Numbered from the stretch's first letter, positions 49,288-58,931 are shown. The stretch is 64,000 nt of DNA from Rhizobium herbae (GCF_017873135.1 NZ_JAGGJV010000004.1:248001-312000), one strand, 5' to 3'. A program made the numbers and translations. The notes: a model not told the origin generated them from the sequence alone.

Positions 49288-49536
49288 GTGCAGGTACTAG
49301 TCCGCGACAACAACGTCGATCAAGCGCTTCGCGCACTCAAGAAGAAGATGCAGCGCGAAGGCATTTTCCGCGAAATGAAGATGCGTGATTACTACGAGAA
49401 GCCTTCCCAGAAGCGCGCTCGCGAAAAGGCTGAAGCCGTTCGCCGCGTTCGCAAGCTGGCTCGCAAGCGTGCACAGCGCGAAGGTGGCATCGTCACCGGC
49501 GGCGGTCGCCCTGCTGCGGCTCCTCCGGCACGCTGA
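49288..49536 (+). CDS. rpsU: 30S ribosomal protein S21
   Basis: This 82-residue basic protein is S21 of the small ribosomal subunit, involved in start-site selection. It reads [40 protein letters not shown] and continues with the Arg/Lys-rich helix, plus a Gly/Pro/Ala tail typical of alphaproteobacteria. It uses a GTG start, preceded by AAAGGAACGGG. A TPR lipoprotein gene follows. Confidence 0.97.
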   Translation: MQVLVRDNNVDQALRALKKKMQREGIFREMKMRDYYEKPSQKRAREKAEAVRRVRKLARKRAQREGGIVTGGGRPAAAPPAR

Positions 49537-49829
49537 TCAGCGCTCTCGGCGCATCAGACGCGTAATTCAGGCGGGGGCGACATGGTCGCCACCGCTTTTT
49601 CTGTTTGAAACGATGCCCGGCATCCGATTCAAACGCGATGCGACCGGATATGAAGCCGGATGCATGCGACCAGCGCGCATAGCGTGCTACACTGTCTTCG
49701 GACATGGAGCCGGCACCCACAGTGGTGCATCTGATGTGCTCCTCGACTTTGAAACTGTGCATGCTGGCCCGATCTGCCGCTTCAGGCGCGGGGCATGCCA
49801 AGAGGCTTCGCTTAATTGAGGGATCGATC

Positions 49830-50723
49830 TTGACATCGACTGCCAGGACTGCGGATTTTTCCGACCACACCGGCATCAACACCGGGCGTGCCAGCACACG
49901 CGGTTTCACCGTCGTATCCATGCTGGCCGTAGCCGGAGCGCTGATGCTTTCCAGCTGCACGACCGGGGATACATCGGGCAATGTGATGCGGGTCGAGCGG
50001 GCGCAAGGCTCCGAGGAGAACATCGCCTCGCTGTCTGCCGTGATCTCTGCCAATCCGAGCGATCCTGAAGGCTACAACGTTCGCGGTTCAGCCTATGGTC
50101 GCGCCGGCGAATTCCGCCGGGCTCTCGCGGATTTCAACAAGGCGCTCGAACTCAACCCGCGATTCTACCAGGCCTATGCCAACCGGGCTCTGGTCGAGCG
50201 CAACATGGGCGACCAGTCCGCGGCGCAGTCCGACTACAACGCAGCTCTGCAGCTCAACCCGCGCTATGACGTCGCCTTCATCGGCCGCGGCAATCTCTAT
50301 CGCCAGGCCGGCCAGCTGGATCAGGCTTTCGCCGATTTCAACAAGGCGATCGAACTCGACACCACGGATCCGCGCGCCTATCACAATCGCGGCCTGATCT
50401 ATCAGGCCCGCAAGCAGCACGCGCAGGCGATCGAGGATTTCTCCACCGCGATCTCGCTGTCACCCAGTTCGCCCGAACCGTACAACGGCCGCGGCATTTC
50501 CTATGTCGCCCTGAATGACGACGATAACGCGTTTTCGGACTTCAACACCGCCATCACGCTGAACGGCAAGATCGCCGAGTCCTGGGCCAACCAGGCGCTG
50601 GTCTATGAACGCCGCGGCGACAAGGTGAAGGCTGCCAAGTCCTATTCGCATGCACTGTCGCTCGACACGAAATACGAGCCGGCCCGCGCAGGCCTTGCCC
50701 GCGTCAAGGCTGGCGGCGCCTGA
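49830..50723 (+). CDS. TPR-repeat lipoprotein
   Basis: This 297-residue protein has a signal peptide of the lipoprotein type (FTVVSMLAVAGALMLSSC, lipobox LSSC near residue 43), so it is probably anchored in the outer or inner membrane. Six or so TPR repeats follow (for example AYGRAGEFRRALADFNKALELNPRF and IYQARKQHAQAIEDFSTAISLSPSS). The TTG start at 49830 is preceded by GAGGGAT; earlier in-frame starts have no ribosome site. It resembles NlpI-like scaffold lipoproteins, but its partner is unknown. A terminator follows. Confidence 0.85.
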   Translation: MTSTARTADFSDHTGINTGRASTRGFTVVSMLAVAGALMLSSCTTGDTSGNVMRVERAQGSEENIASLSAVISANPSDPEGYNVRGSAYGRAGEFRRALADFNKALELNPRFYQAYANRALVERNMGDQSAAQSDYNAALQLNPRYDVAFIGRGNLYRQAGQLDQAFADFNKAIELDTTDPRAYHNRGLIYQARKQHAQAIEDFSTAISLSPSSPEPYNGRGISYVALNDDDNAFSDFNTAITLNGKIAESWANQALVYERRGDKVKAAKSYSHALSLDTKYEPARAGLARVKAGGA

Positions 50724-50754
50724 AAAAGCCGACATACGTTACCGGACGAAACCG

Positions 50755-50782
50755 AACCCGCTGCCACCGCAGCGGGTTTTTT
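50755..50782 (+). terminator. Terminator after the TPR lipoprotein gene
   Basis: AACCCGCTGC pairs with GCAGCGGGTT (10 bp) around CACC and ends in a T run. Confidence 0.92.
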
Positions 50783-50956
50783 CTTGCCGGTCGTTCGCGG
50801 CAAACGGAACCATCATCCATGCGGACCGTTATCGTGTCGTCCTCAACGCGCTGATGCCTGAAACGATCGGACATCTGCCGCGCGCCATTACAGAACGACG
50901 AGACCGAATATGCCGCCAGCATTTCCAGGCGGCCGGCCTGAACAGGAGTAAAAACC

Positions 50957-51436
50957 ATGTTGAAACGCACAATCATCGCCGCAGCCGCCTTGGCCGCCGT
51001 ATGGACGGTCCCTGCGGGCGCCGCCAACTATGTGACCCTTGGCCGACTGGTCTGCGGCTCCGAAGGCGGCGTTGGCATGATCATTACGTCGGAAAAAGCA
51101 CTGAGATGCACCTACACCTCGACAGCCGGTGGCCCCGCTGCGGTCTATGACGGCAAGATCGAGAAATTCGGCATCGATATCGGCCAGACCGGCAAGAGCG
51201 TGATGATCTGGGATGTCCTGGCAAAGACCGGCGCCAGCGACGCCAACTTCCCGCTAAGCGGCGAATATTACGGCGTTGGTGCCGATGCAAGCTTTGCAGC
51301 CGGTGCCGGAGCCAAGGTTCTCGGTGGCGGCATGGACAAGGCCTTCATGCTGCAGCCGGTCAATGTACAGGTCCAGGAAGGACTTAACATCGCCGTCGGC
51401 GTCGAAAAGATGACGCTGGCTCCGGCTTCGATCTGA
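50957..51436 (+). CDS. DUF992 exported protein
   Basis: This 159-residue protein has an Sec signal peptide (MLKRTIIAAAALAAVWTVPAGAANY; likely cleaved after AGA) and a DUF992 mature part: VTLGRLVCGSEGGVGMIITSEKALRCTYT, with two cysteines that may form a disulfide, and YYGVGADASFAAGAGAKVLGGG. It is periplasmic and of unknown function. AGGAGTAAAAACC precedes the ATG. It shares a bidirectional terminator with pntB. Confidence 0.88.
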   Translation: MLKRTIIAAAALAAVWTVPAGAANYVTLGRLVCGSEGGVGMIITSEKALRCTYTSTAGGPAAVYDGKIEKFGIDIGQTGKSVMIWDVLAKTGASDANFPLSGEYYGVGADASFAAGAGAKVLGGGMDKAFMLQPVNVQVQEGLNIAVGVEKMTLAPASI

Positions 51437-51456
51437 CCTCTTTGACCTCCAGTCGC

Positions 51457-51485
51457 AAAAATGCCCGCCTCGATGGCGGGCATTT
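51457..51485. terminator. Bidirectional terminator between DUF992 gene and pntB
   Basis: AAATGCCCGCC and GGCGGGCATTT form an 11-bp stem. The T run is best on the minus strand (TTTTTGCG), so it mainly serves pntB, and partly the DUF992 gene. Confidence 0.88.
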
Positions 51486-51514
51486 CTGTATCGGACTTAC
51501 AGTCGTCTAAAGGC

Positions 51515-52915
51515 TCAGTGCGCCATCGCCTTGACGATATCGTCGGTCATTTTCTTGGCATCGCCGAGCAGCATCATGGTTGCGTCCTTGTAGAACAGCG
51601 TGTTGTCGATGCCGGCATAGCCGGAGCCGAGCGAGCGCTTGACGAACAGGCAGGTCTTGGCCTTGTCGACATCGAGAATCGGCATGCCGTAGATCGGCGA
51701 GGCCTTGTCGTCGCGAGCGGCCGGATTGGTAACGTCGTTGGCGCCGATGACATAGGCAACGTCGGCCTGGGCGAATTCGGAGTTGATATCCTCCAGCTCG
51801 AACACCTCGTCATAGGGCACGTTGGCTTCGGCGAGCAGCACGTTCATATGGCCGGGCATGCGGCCGGCGACCGGATGGATGGCGTATTTCACCTCGACGC
51901 CGTTTTCCTTCAGCTTGTCGGCAAGCTCGCGCACCGCATGTTGTGCCTGTGCGACGGCCATGCCGTATCCCGGTACGATGATTACCTTCGACGCATTCAT
52001 CATCAGGAAGGCCGCATCATCCGCCGAGCCTTGCTTGACCGTGCGGCTCACGCCGTCATCGCTGACGGCCGCAGCGGCGTCGCCACCGAAGCCGCCAAGG
52101 ATGACCGAGATGAAGGAGCGGTTCATACCCTTGCACATGATGTAGGACAGGATCGCCCCGGACGAACCGACCAGCGCGCCGGTGATGATCAGCGCCAGGT
52201 TACCGAGCGTGAAGCCGATGCCGGCGGCCGCCCAGCCCGAATAGGAATTCAACATCGAGACCACGACGGGCATGTCGGCGCCGCCGATCGGCACGATCAG
52301 CAGAACGCCGAGCGCTAAGGCCAGCACGACGATCGCCCAGAAGTCGAAATGGCTTTCCGAGACGGCAAGGCCGACGATGAAGAAGACGATCAGCACCAGA
52401 AGCGCGATATTGATGACATGCCGGAAGGGCAGCATGATCGGTTTGCCGGACATGCGGCCGTCGAGCTTCAGGAAGGCGATGATCGAGCCGGTAAAGGTGA
52501 TGGCGCCGATGGCAACACCGAGTGCCATTTCGACCAGCGCCTGCGCATGGATCGAGCCGATCTCGCCGATGCCGAACGAGGACGGCGTATAGAGTGCGGA
52601 GGCTGCGACCAGCACGGCGGCAAGGCCGACCAGCGAATGGAAGCCGGCGACCAGCTGCGGCATCGAGGTCATCGGGATCGAGCGGGCGATATAGGCGCCC
52701 GCCCCGCCGCCGATGGCAAGGCCGAGGATGATCAGCACCAGACCGCCGAAGGACGGGGTTGCGAGCAGCAGCGTCGTGACAATGGCGATGCCCATGCCGA
52801 CCATGCCGAGGATATTGCCACGGCGCGAGGTGGTCGGATGCGACAGGCCGCGCAGCGCCATGATGAACAGCACGCCGGAGACGAGGTAGAGGAAGGCTGC
52901 GATATTGGGTGACAT
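51515..52915 (-). CDS. pntB: NAD(P) transhydrogenase subunit beta
   Basis: This 466-residue membrane protein is the beta subunit of proton-translocating transhydrogenase, which uses the proton gradient to make NADPH from NADH. The N-terminal half has about eight membrane segments; the C-terminal dIII domain binds NADP(H): VIIVPGYGMAVAQAQHAVREL, GRMPGHMNVLLAEANVPYDEV and VIGANDVTNPAA. The ATG at 52915 is 12 bases after pntAB. It is the last gene of pntAA-pntAB-pntB. Confidence 0.97.
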   Translation of the reverse strand: MSPNIAAFLYLVSGVLFIMALRGLSHPTTSRRGNILGMVGMGIAIVTTLLLATPSFGGLVLIILGLAIGGGAGAYIARSIPMTSMPQLVAGFHSLVGLAAVLVAASALYTPSSFGIGEIGSIHAQALVEMALGVAIGAITFTGSIIAFLKLDGRMSGKPIMLPFRHVINIALLVLIVFFIVGLAVSESHFDFWAIVVLALALGVLLIVPIGGADMPVVVSMLNSYSGWAAAGIGFTLGNLALIITGALVGSSGAILSYIMCKGMNRSFISVILGGFGGDAAAAVSDDGVSRTVKQGSADDAAFLMMNASKVIIVPGYGMAVAQAQHAVRELADKLKENGVEVKYAIHPVAGRMPGHMNVLLAEANVPYDEVFELEDINSEFAQADVAYVIGANDVTNPAARDDKASPIYGMPILDVDKAKTCLFVKRSLGSGYAGIDNTLFYKDATMMLLGDAKKMTDDIVKAMAH

Positions 52916-52927
52916 CGGCTCAGGCCC

Positions 52928-53338
52928 TCACTTCTCTTTTTTCTTGTACATGGCCAGCATGCGCTGGGTGACGAGGAAGCCGCCGAAGATGTTGACCGAG
53001 GCAAGGATCAGCGCGACGAAGCCAAAGCCGGTGGCAAGGCCGGACGCCGAAATGCCAACCGCCAAAAGCGCGCCGACGACGATGACGGAGGAAATCGCAT
53101 TGGTAACGGCCATCAGCGGCGTGTGCAGCGCAGGGGTCACCGACCAGACGACATAATAGCCGACGAAGATCGACAGCACGAAGATCGCCAGCTGGAAGAC
53201 GAAGGGATCGATCGCGCCGCCGGACAGGCCGTGCACCACGTTGCCGGCGGCATCCGGCACATATTCGGCTGCCGTGCGCACCGCTTCGACCGCCCGGTCG
53301 AGGTCGCCGATCGCCTTGTCGAGAAGCTCATTCGCCAT
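52928..53338 (-). CDS. pntAB: NAD(P) transhydrogenase subunit alpha part 2 (membrane part)
   Basis: This 136-residue protein is the membrane piece of the alpha subunit, which in alphaproteobacteria is encoded separately from the NAD-binding part. Three or four hydrophobic segments lie between residues 45 and 125 (QLAIFVLSIFVGYYVVWSV, HTPLMAVTNAISSVIVVGALL, GFGFVALILASVNIFGGFLVTQRML). The ATG at 53338 is used; a TTG codon just before it is unlikely. It sits 62 bases after pntAA. Confidence 0.94.
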   Translation of the reverse strand: MANELLDKAIGDLDRAVEAVRTAAEYVPDAAGNVVHGLSGGAIDPFVFQLAIFVLSIFVGYYVVWSVTPALHTPLMAVTNAISSVIVVGALLAVGISASGLATGFGFVALILASVNIFGGFLVTQRMLAMYKKKEK

Positions 53339-53400
53339 CAAACATCTCCCTTGGACGGTCGCACTTCTCCCTGAAGCCCGAGAACCGTCCTCTCCAATCT

Positions 53401-54558
53401 TTAAGCTGTTGCTGCGATCGCCGCCGGTACCGCGGCAAAGTTCGGATGCACGACCGCGCCGCCATGCGTCAGTATCGTCGCCTTGACCAGTTCGTCCTCG
53501 ATATTGAGGGCAAGCGTCTTCGTCTCCTTGTCGATCATGGTCTCAAGGAAGGTCACGAGGTTCTTGGCATAGAGCGCGGAGGCTGAAGCGGCGATACGGC
53601 CCGGCATGTTGAGATAACCGACGACCTTGACGCCTTCGACCTCGACGACCTGATCGGCCACGGAACCCTCGACATTGCCGCCGCGCTCGACGGCCAGATC
53701 GACGGCGATCGAGCCGGGCTTCATGGCCTTGAGCATCTCGCGGGTGATCAACCGCGGCGCCGGACGGCCCGGGATCAGGGCGGTGGTGATGACGATATCC
53801 TGCTTGGCCAGATGCTCGGCCGTCAGCGCGGCCTGCTTGGCCTTGTATTCCGCCGACATTTCCTTGGCATAGCCGCCCTGGGTTTCGGCGGCCTTGAATT
53901 CCTCGTCTTCGACGGCGATGAACTTGGCGCCGAGCGAGGCAACCTGCTCCTTCGAGGCCGGACGAACATCGGTCGCCGAAACGACGGCGCCGAGACGGCG
54001 CGCTGTGGCGATCGCCTGCAGGCCCGCGACACCCGCCCCCATGACGAAGACCTTCGCAGCCGGAACGGTGCCGGCAGCCGTCATCATCATCGGCATGGCG
54101 CGATCATATTCGCAAGCGGCATCAATGACGGCCTGATAGCCGGCAAGGTTGGCCTGGGACGACAGAACGTCCATCGACTGCGCCCGGGTGATGCGCGGCA
54201 TCAGTTCCATCGCGAAGGCGGAAACACCGGCCTTGGCCATATCGGCGAGCGCCTGCTCGTTGCCATAGGGATCCATGATCGCCAGCACGATGGCGCCGGA
54301 CTTGTAGCCCGCGACTTCGGCGGACGAAGGTCGCCGAACCTTCAGCACCACATCGGCACTCGCCGCATCGGCAGCAGAACCGATCCGGGCGCCGGCCTTT
54401 TCGAACTCGCTGTCGGGAATGCGCGACAGGTTACCGGCACCCGCCTGAACGACGACATCGAAACCAAGCGTCTTCAGCTTCTTGACACTCTCGGGAGAAC
54501 CGCCAACGCGGCCTTCACCAGAGGCGGTTTCCACAGGTATGAATACGGTATCTGCCAC
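53401..54558 (-). CDS. pntAA: NAD(P) transhydrogenase subunit alpha part 1
   Basis: This 385-residue protein is the NAD-binding (dI) part of the alpha subunit, related to alanine dehydrogenase. It begins MADTVFIPVETASGEGRVGGSPESVKKLKTLGF; the nucleotide-binding VFVMGAGVAGLQAIATARRLGAVV is near residue 165, and GRPAPRLITREML follows. The GTG start at 54558 has GGGAGGAACCT directly upstream, so a longer in-frame start at 54621 is rejected. It opens the pnt operon. Confidence 0.95.
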   Translation of the reverse strand: MADTVFIPVETASGEGRVGGSPESVKKLKTLGFDVVVQAGAGNLSRIPDSEFEKAGARIGSAADAASADVVLKVRRPSSAEVAGYKSGAIVLAIMDPYGNEQALADMAKAGVSAFAMELMPRITRAQSMDVLSSQANLAGYQAVIDAACEYDRAMPMMMTAAGTVPAAKVFVMGAGVAGLQAIATARRLGAVVSATDVRPASKEQVASLGAKFIAVEDEEFKAAETQGGYAKEMSAEYKAKQAALTAEHLAKQDIVITTALIPGRPAPRLITREMLKAMKPGSIAVDLAVERGGNVEGSVADQVVEVEGVKVVGYLNMPGRIAASASALYAKNLVTFLETMIDKETKTLALNIEDELVKATILTHGGAVVHPNFAAVPAAIAATA

Positions 54559-54746
54559 AGGTTCCTCCCTGAGACGGGTTTTCGGAACGCGGCCGGACCG
54601 CCGATTCCCAAATTCCCGCACATTCGATATTCGCGCGCAGAGCCTTTATCGGCGCGCATGCATTCCATGGCCCACCAATTGCCGGCCACGGAAAAACCGG
54701 CACCTCACTCCCAAGTGCCGTTTTGGTCAAAACGTTGGAAAACCGA

Positions 54747-54971
54747 TCAGCGCAGCAGCACGAAGCCGCCGACATTGAGGAGAATGAAGAGAACGAGGGC
54801 CGTGAAGAAGCCGGCGCTGGTGAAGAAACCGGCAGCCATGGCAATCAGCAGCGCGACGCAGAAAATCGTCAGGATCTTCGTCGCTTCGAGGAAGAAATTG
54901 TAGGTCTTCTCATGTTCGGCATAATCCATCGGCGCACCTGTTTCGGCCGGCCCGGAATGATGTTCAGCCAT
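54747..54971 (-). CDS. aa3-type cytochrome c oxidase subunit IV
   Basis: This 74-residue protein has the short subunit IV signature MDYAEHEKTYNFFLEATK followed by a single long hydrophobic region of two short helices (ILTIFCVALLIAMAAGFFTSAGFFTALVLFILL). It is an accessory inner-membrane subunit of the aa3 oxidase that ends the respiratory chain. It is upstream of pntAA in the same direction, with about 190 bases between. Confidence 0.92.
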   Translation of the reverse strand: MAEHHSGPAETGAPMDYAEHEKTYNFFLEATKILTIFCVALLIAMAAGFFTSAGFFTALVLFILLNVGGFVLLR

Positions 54972-55125
54972 CGTCCATATCTCCCTGAAGTTCCGCCGCG
55001 CTCTGCCCTGCTATTACACCGGCGAGTACCGCATCTCGTCTCAAATCCATCATAGGCGCTTCCGAGTGCCTTGCAGCATCGATCGCACATAGGTGGCCTT
55101 ACACAAAGCCACAGTCAAACGCAAC

Positions 55126-55150
55126 GAAAACCGCAGGTGGACACCTGCGG
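55126..55150 (-). terminator. Terminator of the N-acyltransferase gene
   Basis: CCGCAGGT and ACCTGCGG form a tight stem; on the minus strand it is followed by TTTTCG. Confidence 0.75.
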
Positions 55151-55195
55151 CATAAGGGTTTGCCCGCAGCCGATTGCAGCGGCGTGAAAACCTGA

Positions 55196-55978
55196 TCAGA
55201 CCTGGACGCGCGACCGGCTCTGTGTTGTCAGCGCGAGGCGCGCCGTCGGCAGGACGGTCAGCGGCGTGTGTCGCTCCGCCCCGCTTTCGCCGAACATCAT
55301 GCGCCGCTCGAACGGCTCCGAATCGAAGAACGGAAAGCGCGTGTAGAGCCATGGCCGGATTTCGCGGACGCGAGCGGCGAGCAACGTCAGATCGATCTTG
55401 TAGTCGCCGCAGTTTTTCTGGGGCGAGACGATCGTGTCGGCATCGAAAACACGCCTGTAGAAAGCCGCATGCTGCGGCTTGACCAGCGACAGGCAGCGAT
55501 CGACGTCGAAATGCTCGGACGCCATGGTGGCGACACGCAGGGTCAGATAGGGGATTGCGGGCAATTCCTTGAGGATTTCCGGATCGGCTGCAAGGCGAAC
55601 GGGATCGATCAGCGACATGCCGGCATCAAGAAAGCTGGCGATCTCCGCGCCGAAGATGGAGCCGGATGAGCTGACCCGGTGCTCGGGCGTCACATGATGA
55701 ACCCGCACCGTGCTGATCAGCCGCTCTTCAAAATAGATTCCAAAGACATAGGCATGACTGTCAAAATCGATGTCGTCGATGAGCATCGTGCCCGAAAGGG
55801 GCAGGATGTCAGCCATCTTGTATGCCTTGAAACGAATGCGGGCGACATCCTCCATGTCCTCCCCCGATTCCACCCGGCGATATTCGACATGGTCCAACAG
55901 TTCGAGCAGTCGCCCTGAAAACCTGTTCTGCTGCTCCGCTTTCATTTCATCAAATGCCCCTGTTAAGGGGGCATTCAT
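55196..55978 (-). CDS. Putative N-acyltransferase (FeeM / autoinducer synthase-like GNAT fold)
   Basis: This 260-residue protein looks like the N-acyl amino acid synthase (FeeM)/LuxI-like branch of the GNAT superfamily: a hallmark start EYRRVESGEDMEDVARIRFKAYK, a central FGIYFEERLISTVRVHHVTPEHR (strand with Arg, as in acyl-homoserine lactone synthases), and PYLTLRVATMASEHFDVDRCLSLVKPQHAAFYRRVF. These enzymes join an acyl chain from ACP to an amino acid or homoserine lactone. No luxR gene is adjacent. A TTAA-N7-TTAA box lies 64 bases upstream. The family assignment is by pattern only. Confidence 0.65.
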   Translation of the reverse strand: MNAPLTGAFDEMKAEQQNRFSGRLLELLDHVEYRRVESGEDMEDVARIRFKAYKMADILPLSGTMLIDDIDFDSHAYVFGIYFEERLISTVRVHHVTPEHRVSSSGSIFGAEIASFLDAGMSLIDPVRLAADPEILKELPAIPYLTLRVATMASEHFDVDRCLSLVKPQHAAFYRRVFDADTIVSPQKNCGDYKIDLTLLAARVREIRPWLYTRFPFFDSEPFERRMMFGESGAERHTPLTVLPTARLALTTQSRSRVQV

Positions 55979-56041
55979 CTTATAAACGGAGGCACCTCAC
56001 AATGTTTTAATAAACTGCTAACCATAAACCATTTGTTAAGG

Positions 56042-56056
56042 TTAACAGATTATTAA
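56042..56056 (-). promoter_or_regulatory. CtrA-type box (TTAA-N7-TTAA)
   Basis: TTAA, seven bases and TTAA occur in the AT-rich region upstream of the acyltransferase gene, with a further TTAA half-site two bases away at 56036-56039. This is the full consensus for the cell-cycle regulator CtrA in alphaproteobacteria. Confidence 0.45.
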
Positions 56057-56163
56057 CGCTAAATTATAAACACCTGATTTAACTGCGAAACACCTTGCAA
56101 CGGATGATTTCAGCAGCCTTTCGGCATATCAACGCCTGGGTGAAAAATGCCCCGAAAACCGGC

Positions 56164-58482
56164 CTAGAACGCCTGGACGACGCGTCGGTTGCGCCTTTTT
56201 GGCACAACGATCTTTTTCAGGAGAGTGTCCGACAGGCTTTCGATCGCCACGGACGGCATGGGGGCCGCGAAGACATAGCCCTGCACCAGATCGGCGCATT
56301 TATACTCATTGATCAAAGCCAGTTGATCGTTTGTCTCGACACCCTCGATGACGATCTTCAGTCCGAGTTCACGCGACAGATTGACCATGCCGCGCAGAAG
56401 CTTGAAGCGGCGCGCGTCCTCGCGGATGTTGCGAACGAAGGAACGGTCGATCTTGATGATATCCAGCGGCAACGCATCGAGATAGCTGAGGCTCGAGTAA
56501 CCCGTCCCGAAATCGTCGATGGCAATGGTGATCCCGCATGCGCGCAGTTCCTGCAGGATAGACCGCACCTTGGCAGCCTCTTCCATCAGGCAGCTCTCCG
56601 TGACCTCCAGATGAAGCCGCGACGGATCCAGCCCCGTTTCGGAAAGAATGTCCGTGACGATCGAGACGATTTCGCTGTTGCGCAGATCAAGGATAGAGAG
56701 GTTTACGGAAACGGCTATGTGCTTCGGCCATGTCAGGCAGTCGCGACAGGCCTGCCGCAGCATGAAATGGGTAATATCGGAAACGACGCCGATTTCTTCG
56801 GCAAGCTGGATGAAGACGATGGGCGAAACCGGGCCGCGCTCGCGATGGGTCCAGCGGGCAAGCGCTTCGCAGCATTCGATGCGCGACCCGTCCGAGACGA
56901 ACATCGGCTGGTAGGCAACCGACAGGCCATCGGTTTCCAGGGCTTCCCGCAGATCGGCCTTCAACTTCTGCCGGTCGAGATAGTGCGCGTCCATTTCCGC
57001 TTCGAACGCGGTGCAGCTTCCCTTGTCGCGGCTCTTGCTTTCGAACAGCGCCAGATCCGCTTTGACCTGCATATCCTCCAGCCGGAAATCGGTACTATCG
57101 GCAATCACATAACCTGCGCTCATCAAGATATTGAACGTGAAGCCGCTGGCGAGATACGAGCCCCTCATCTGGGCGTGCACCGTCCGTATCCGTTCCTCCA
57201 GGTCGCGTCGATTGGTCTCGCCTGGAAAGAACAACACGAATTCGTCGCCCATCAGGCGCGCGGCAACCGCCCTGTCTCCCGTCACATTCTTCAGCCGCTC
57301 CGAAATCGCGCACAGCAACCGGTCGCCAACGATGTGACCGCGCGTATCGTTGACATGCTTGAACTCGGCGACATCGAGGATCATAAAGCCCGCGTGGCCG
57401 GTGCTTTTGCGATCGGCGAGCGCATTGCTCACCAGTTCGCTGAAATAATCGCGGTTGGGAAGACCGGTCAGCGTATCGAAGCGGACCATCTGCAGGATTT
57501 TCTTTTCCGCCCGCACACGCGCCGTCACATCTTCGAAAATCAGCACGACGCCGCCATCGGCGCGCCTACTTGCAGAAAACTCCAGAAAGAGGTCGTCCGA
57601 AAACGGGATGAGGGCGCGCGACTGCATGCCCTTCATCAAGTGATCGAGCTGTTTCAGAACCTGCTTTGCCTGATCCTGTTCAAGAAACGTGTGACGGACG
57701 CCGTAGCGCAACACGGTATCGAGATGACAATCCTTGACGTGTGCCTGATCACCCAGATTGAGAAGCTCGCATGCCCGCCGATTGGCAACGAGGATGCGGT
57801 TGTCGGCATCCAGCATGAACAGACCGTGCGGCATGTTGTTGAGGGCGAGATCGAAACGGCCCGCGATCGTCGATATTTCGCGGGCGGCCAGGACGTTTTT
57901 GTGCAAGGTTTCCCGCACCCCTCGCGCCATCGACCAGGTCGTCAGGATGAATGGCACCATCAGCAGCGCAAGCAAAGCCATGAAGCCGTCCATCAGGGCC
58001 AGCAGGCCGATGATGATTGGGGCACAGGCCGACAGGGACATGACGACGACAGCCCGCGCCGAGCCGTAGTTACGTCCGACGAGAGAAACCATGGTGGCAA
58101 GCGTAACGGAAATGCAGGCGAGTTCGGCAAACGGGTCCCGGCTGACGAGAATGGCATATCCGCAGGCCGTGCCGAGTGTGACGGTCGCGCAGACAGCACC
58201 CGCATTGTAACGGTTTTCCCAGCGGCGAATGCCTCTGAAATCCAGCGCTGCCAGGTTTTCGCGGTCAAACTGACGCATGCCGATGCTACGTATGAACCAG
58301 ATCAGGACGATGGAGGCGGCGCAGGCGAGGTAAAAGAAGTCATCTGTTTTCGCCAGGACGAGCATGAACGTCACGACATGCGACAGCATGCCGATCAAAA
58401 GTGTCTGACGGTATTCGTAGAGAGAGCTTACGAACGAAAGATAGACATCGCTCGGAAGAGCGCTCTGTTCATTTGATTTCAT
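56164..58482 (-). CDS. Membrane GGDEF/EAL protein (c-di-GMP signalling)
   Basis: This 772-residue protein has about six hydrophobic segments in residues 26-182, a PAS-like region (about 205-320), a GGDEF domain (about 330-500) and an EAL domain (about 510-765). The GGDEF catalytic loop reads MGDEF (411-415), with the first glycine replaced by methionine. The EAL domain has the intact EAL signature (CEALAR, 539-541) and DDFGTGYSSLSYL. It may act as a c-di-GMP phosphodiesterase or have both activities. It lies in the same direction as the acyltransferase gene, which starts 185 bases beyond its stop. Confidence 0.92.
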   Translation of the reverse strand: MKSNEQSALPSDVYLSFVSSLYEYRQTLLIGMLSHVVTFMLVLAKTDDFFYLACAASIVLIWFIRSIGMRQFDRENLAALDFRGIRRWENRYNAGAVCATVTLGTACGYAILVSRDPFAELACISVTLATMVSLVGRNYGSARAVVVMSLSACAPIIIGLLALMDGFMALLALLMVPFILTTWSMARGVRETLHKNVLAAREISTIAGRFDLALNNMPHGLFMLDADNRILVANRRACELLNLGDQAHVKDCHLDTVLRYGVRHTFLEQDQAKQVLKQLDHLMKGMQSRALIPFSDDLFLEFSASRRADGGVVLIFEDVTARVRAEKKILQMVRFDTLTGLPNRDYFSELVSNALADRKSTGHAGFMILDVAEFKHVNDTRGHIVGDRLLCAISERLKNVTGDRAVAARLMGDEFVLFFPGETNRRDLEERIRTVHAQMRGSYLASGFTFNILMSAGYVIADSTDFRLEDMQVKADLALFESKSRDKGSCTAFEAEMDAHYLDRQKLKADLREALETDGLSVAYQPMFVSDGSRIECCEALARWTHRERGPVSPIVFIQLAEEIGVVSDITHFMLRQACRDCLTWPKHIAVSVNLSILDLRNSEIVSIVTDILSETGLDPSRLHLEVTESCLMEEAAKVRSILQELRACGITIAIDDFGTGYSSLSYLDALPLDIIKIDRSFVRNIREDARRFKLLRGMVNLSRELGLKIVIEGVETNDQLALINEYKCADLVQGYVFAAPMPSVAIESLSDTLLKKIVVPKRRNRRVVQAF

Positions 58483-58931
58483 GAACCCCCTGCTCCGGTT
58501 TGGCGAAGTGTTATTCCCGAGGGTTTAACGAAAGATTTCGAGCGCTTACCGGAAAAAATCTTCCCATATATTGGGCCTGACGGTCGGGATGCGGCCTTAT
58601 TGAAAGATTTCAACCCAGTATTGCAGCCATTTCTAAAGCATATTGCTTTTCTGCAACCATGCATAGATTCAACCGCGAACTGGTTATTCGTATTTTCCAG
58701 CGCGGAGATTCCTTCAAACCGTTGTCCGATAAATTAACTGCCGGAATGGTTACTGCAATTCTAAGGAAAATATGTCAAATCTTGCCCGTCGCAGCCGGAC
58801 AGTCGGATGCACCTCCAAAATACCAACAGAGTTGACTTTATCCTGCCGCTCGCGGCAATGGCTTGGTAACTTGACATAAGGCTGTGACTCGCCCGGAACA
58901 GAGAGCGAAGAGCCGCAGGTGGAGACCCGCA
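58483..58931. other. Divergent intergenic region
   Basis: I see no gene in about 450 bases. It is AT-richer than the neighbouring genes, consistent with promoters for the GGDEF/EAL gene (left) and the amidotransferase gene (right). No clear palindrome was found. Confidence 0.45.

Noticed and set aside
56095..58476. Plus-strand frame of 793 codons
   Set aside because: It is a shadow of the GGDEF/EAL gene, which shows clear conserved motifs on the minus strand.
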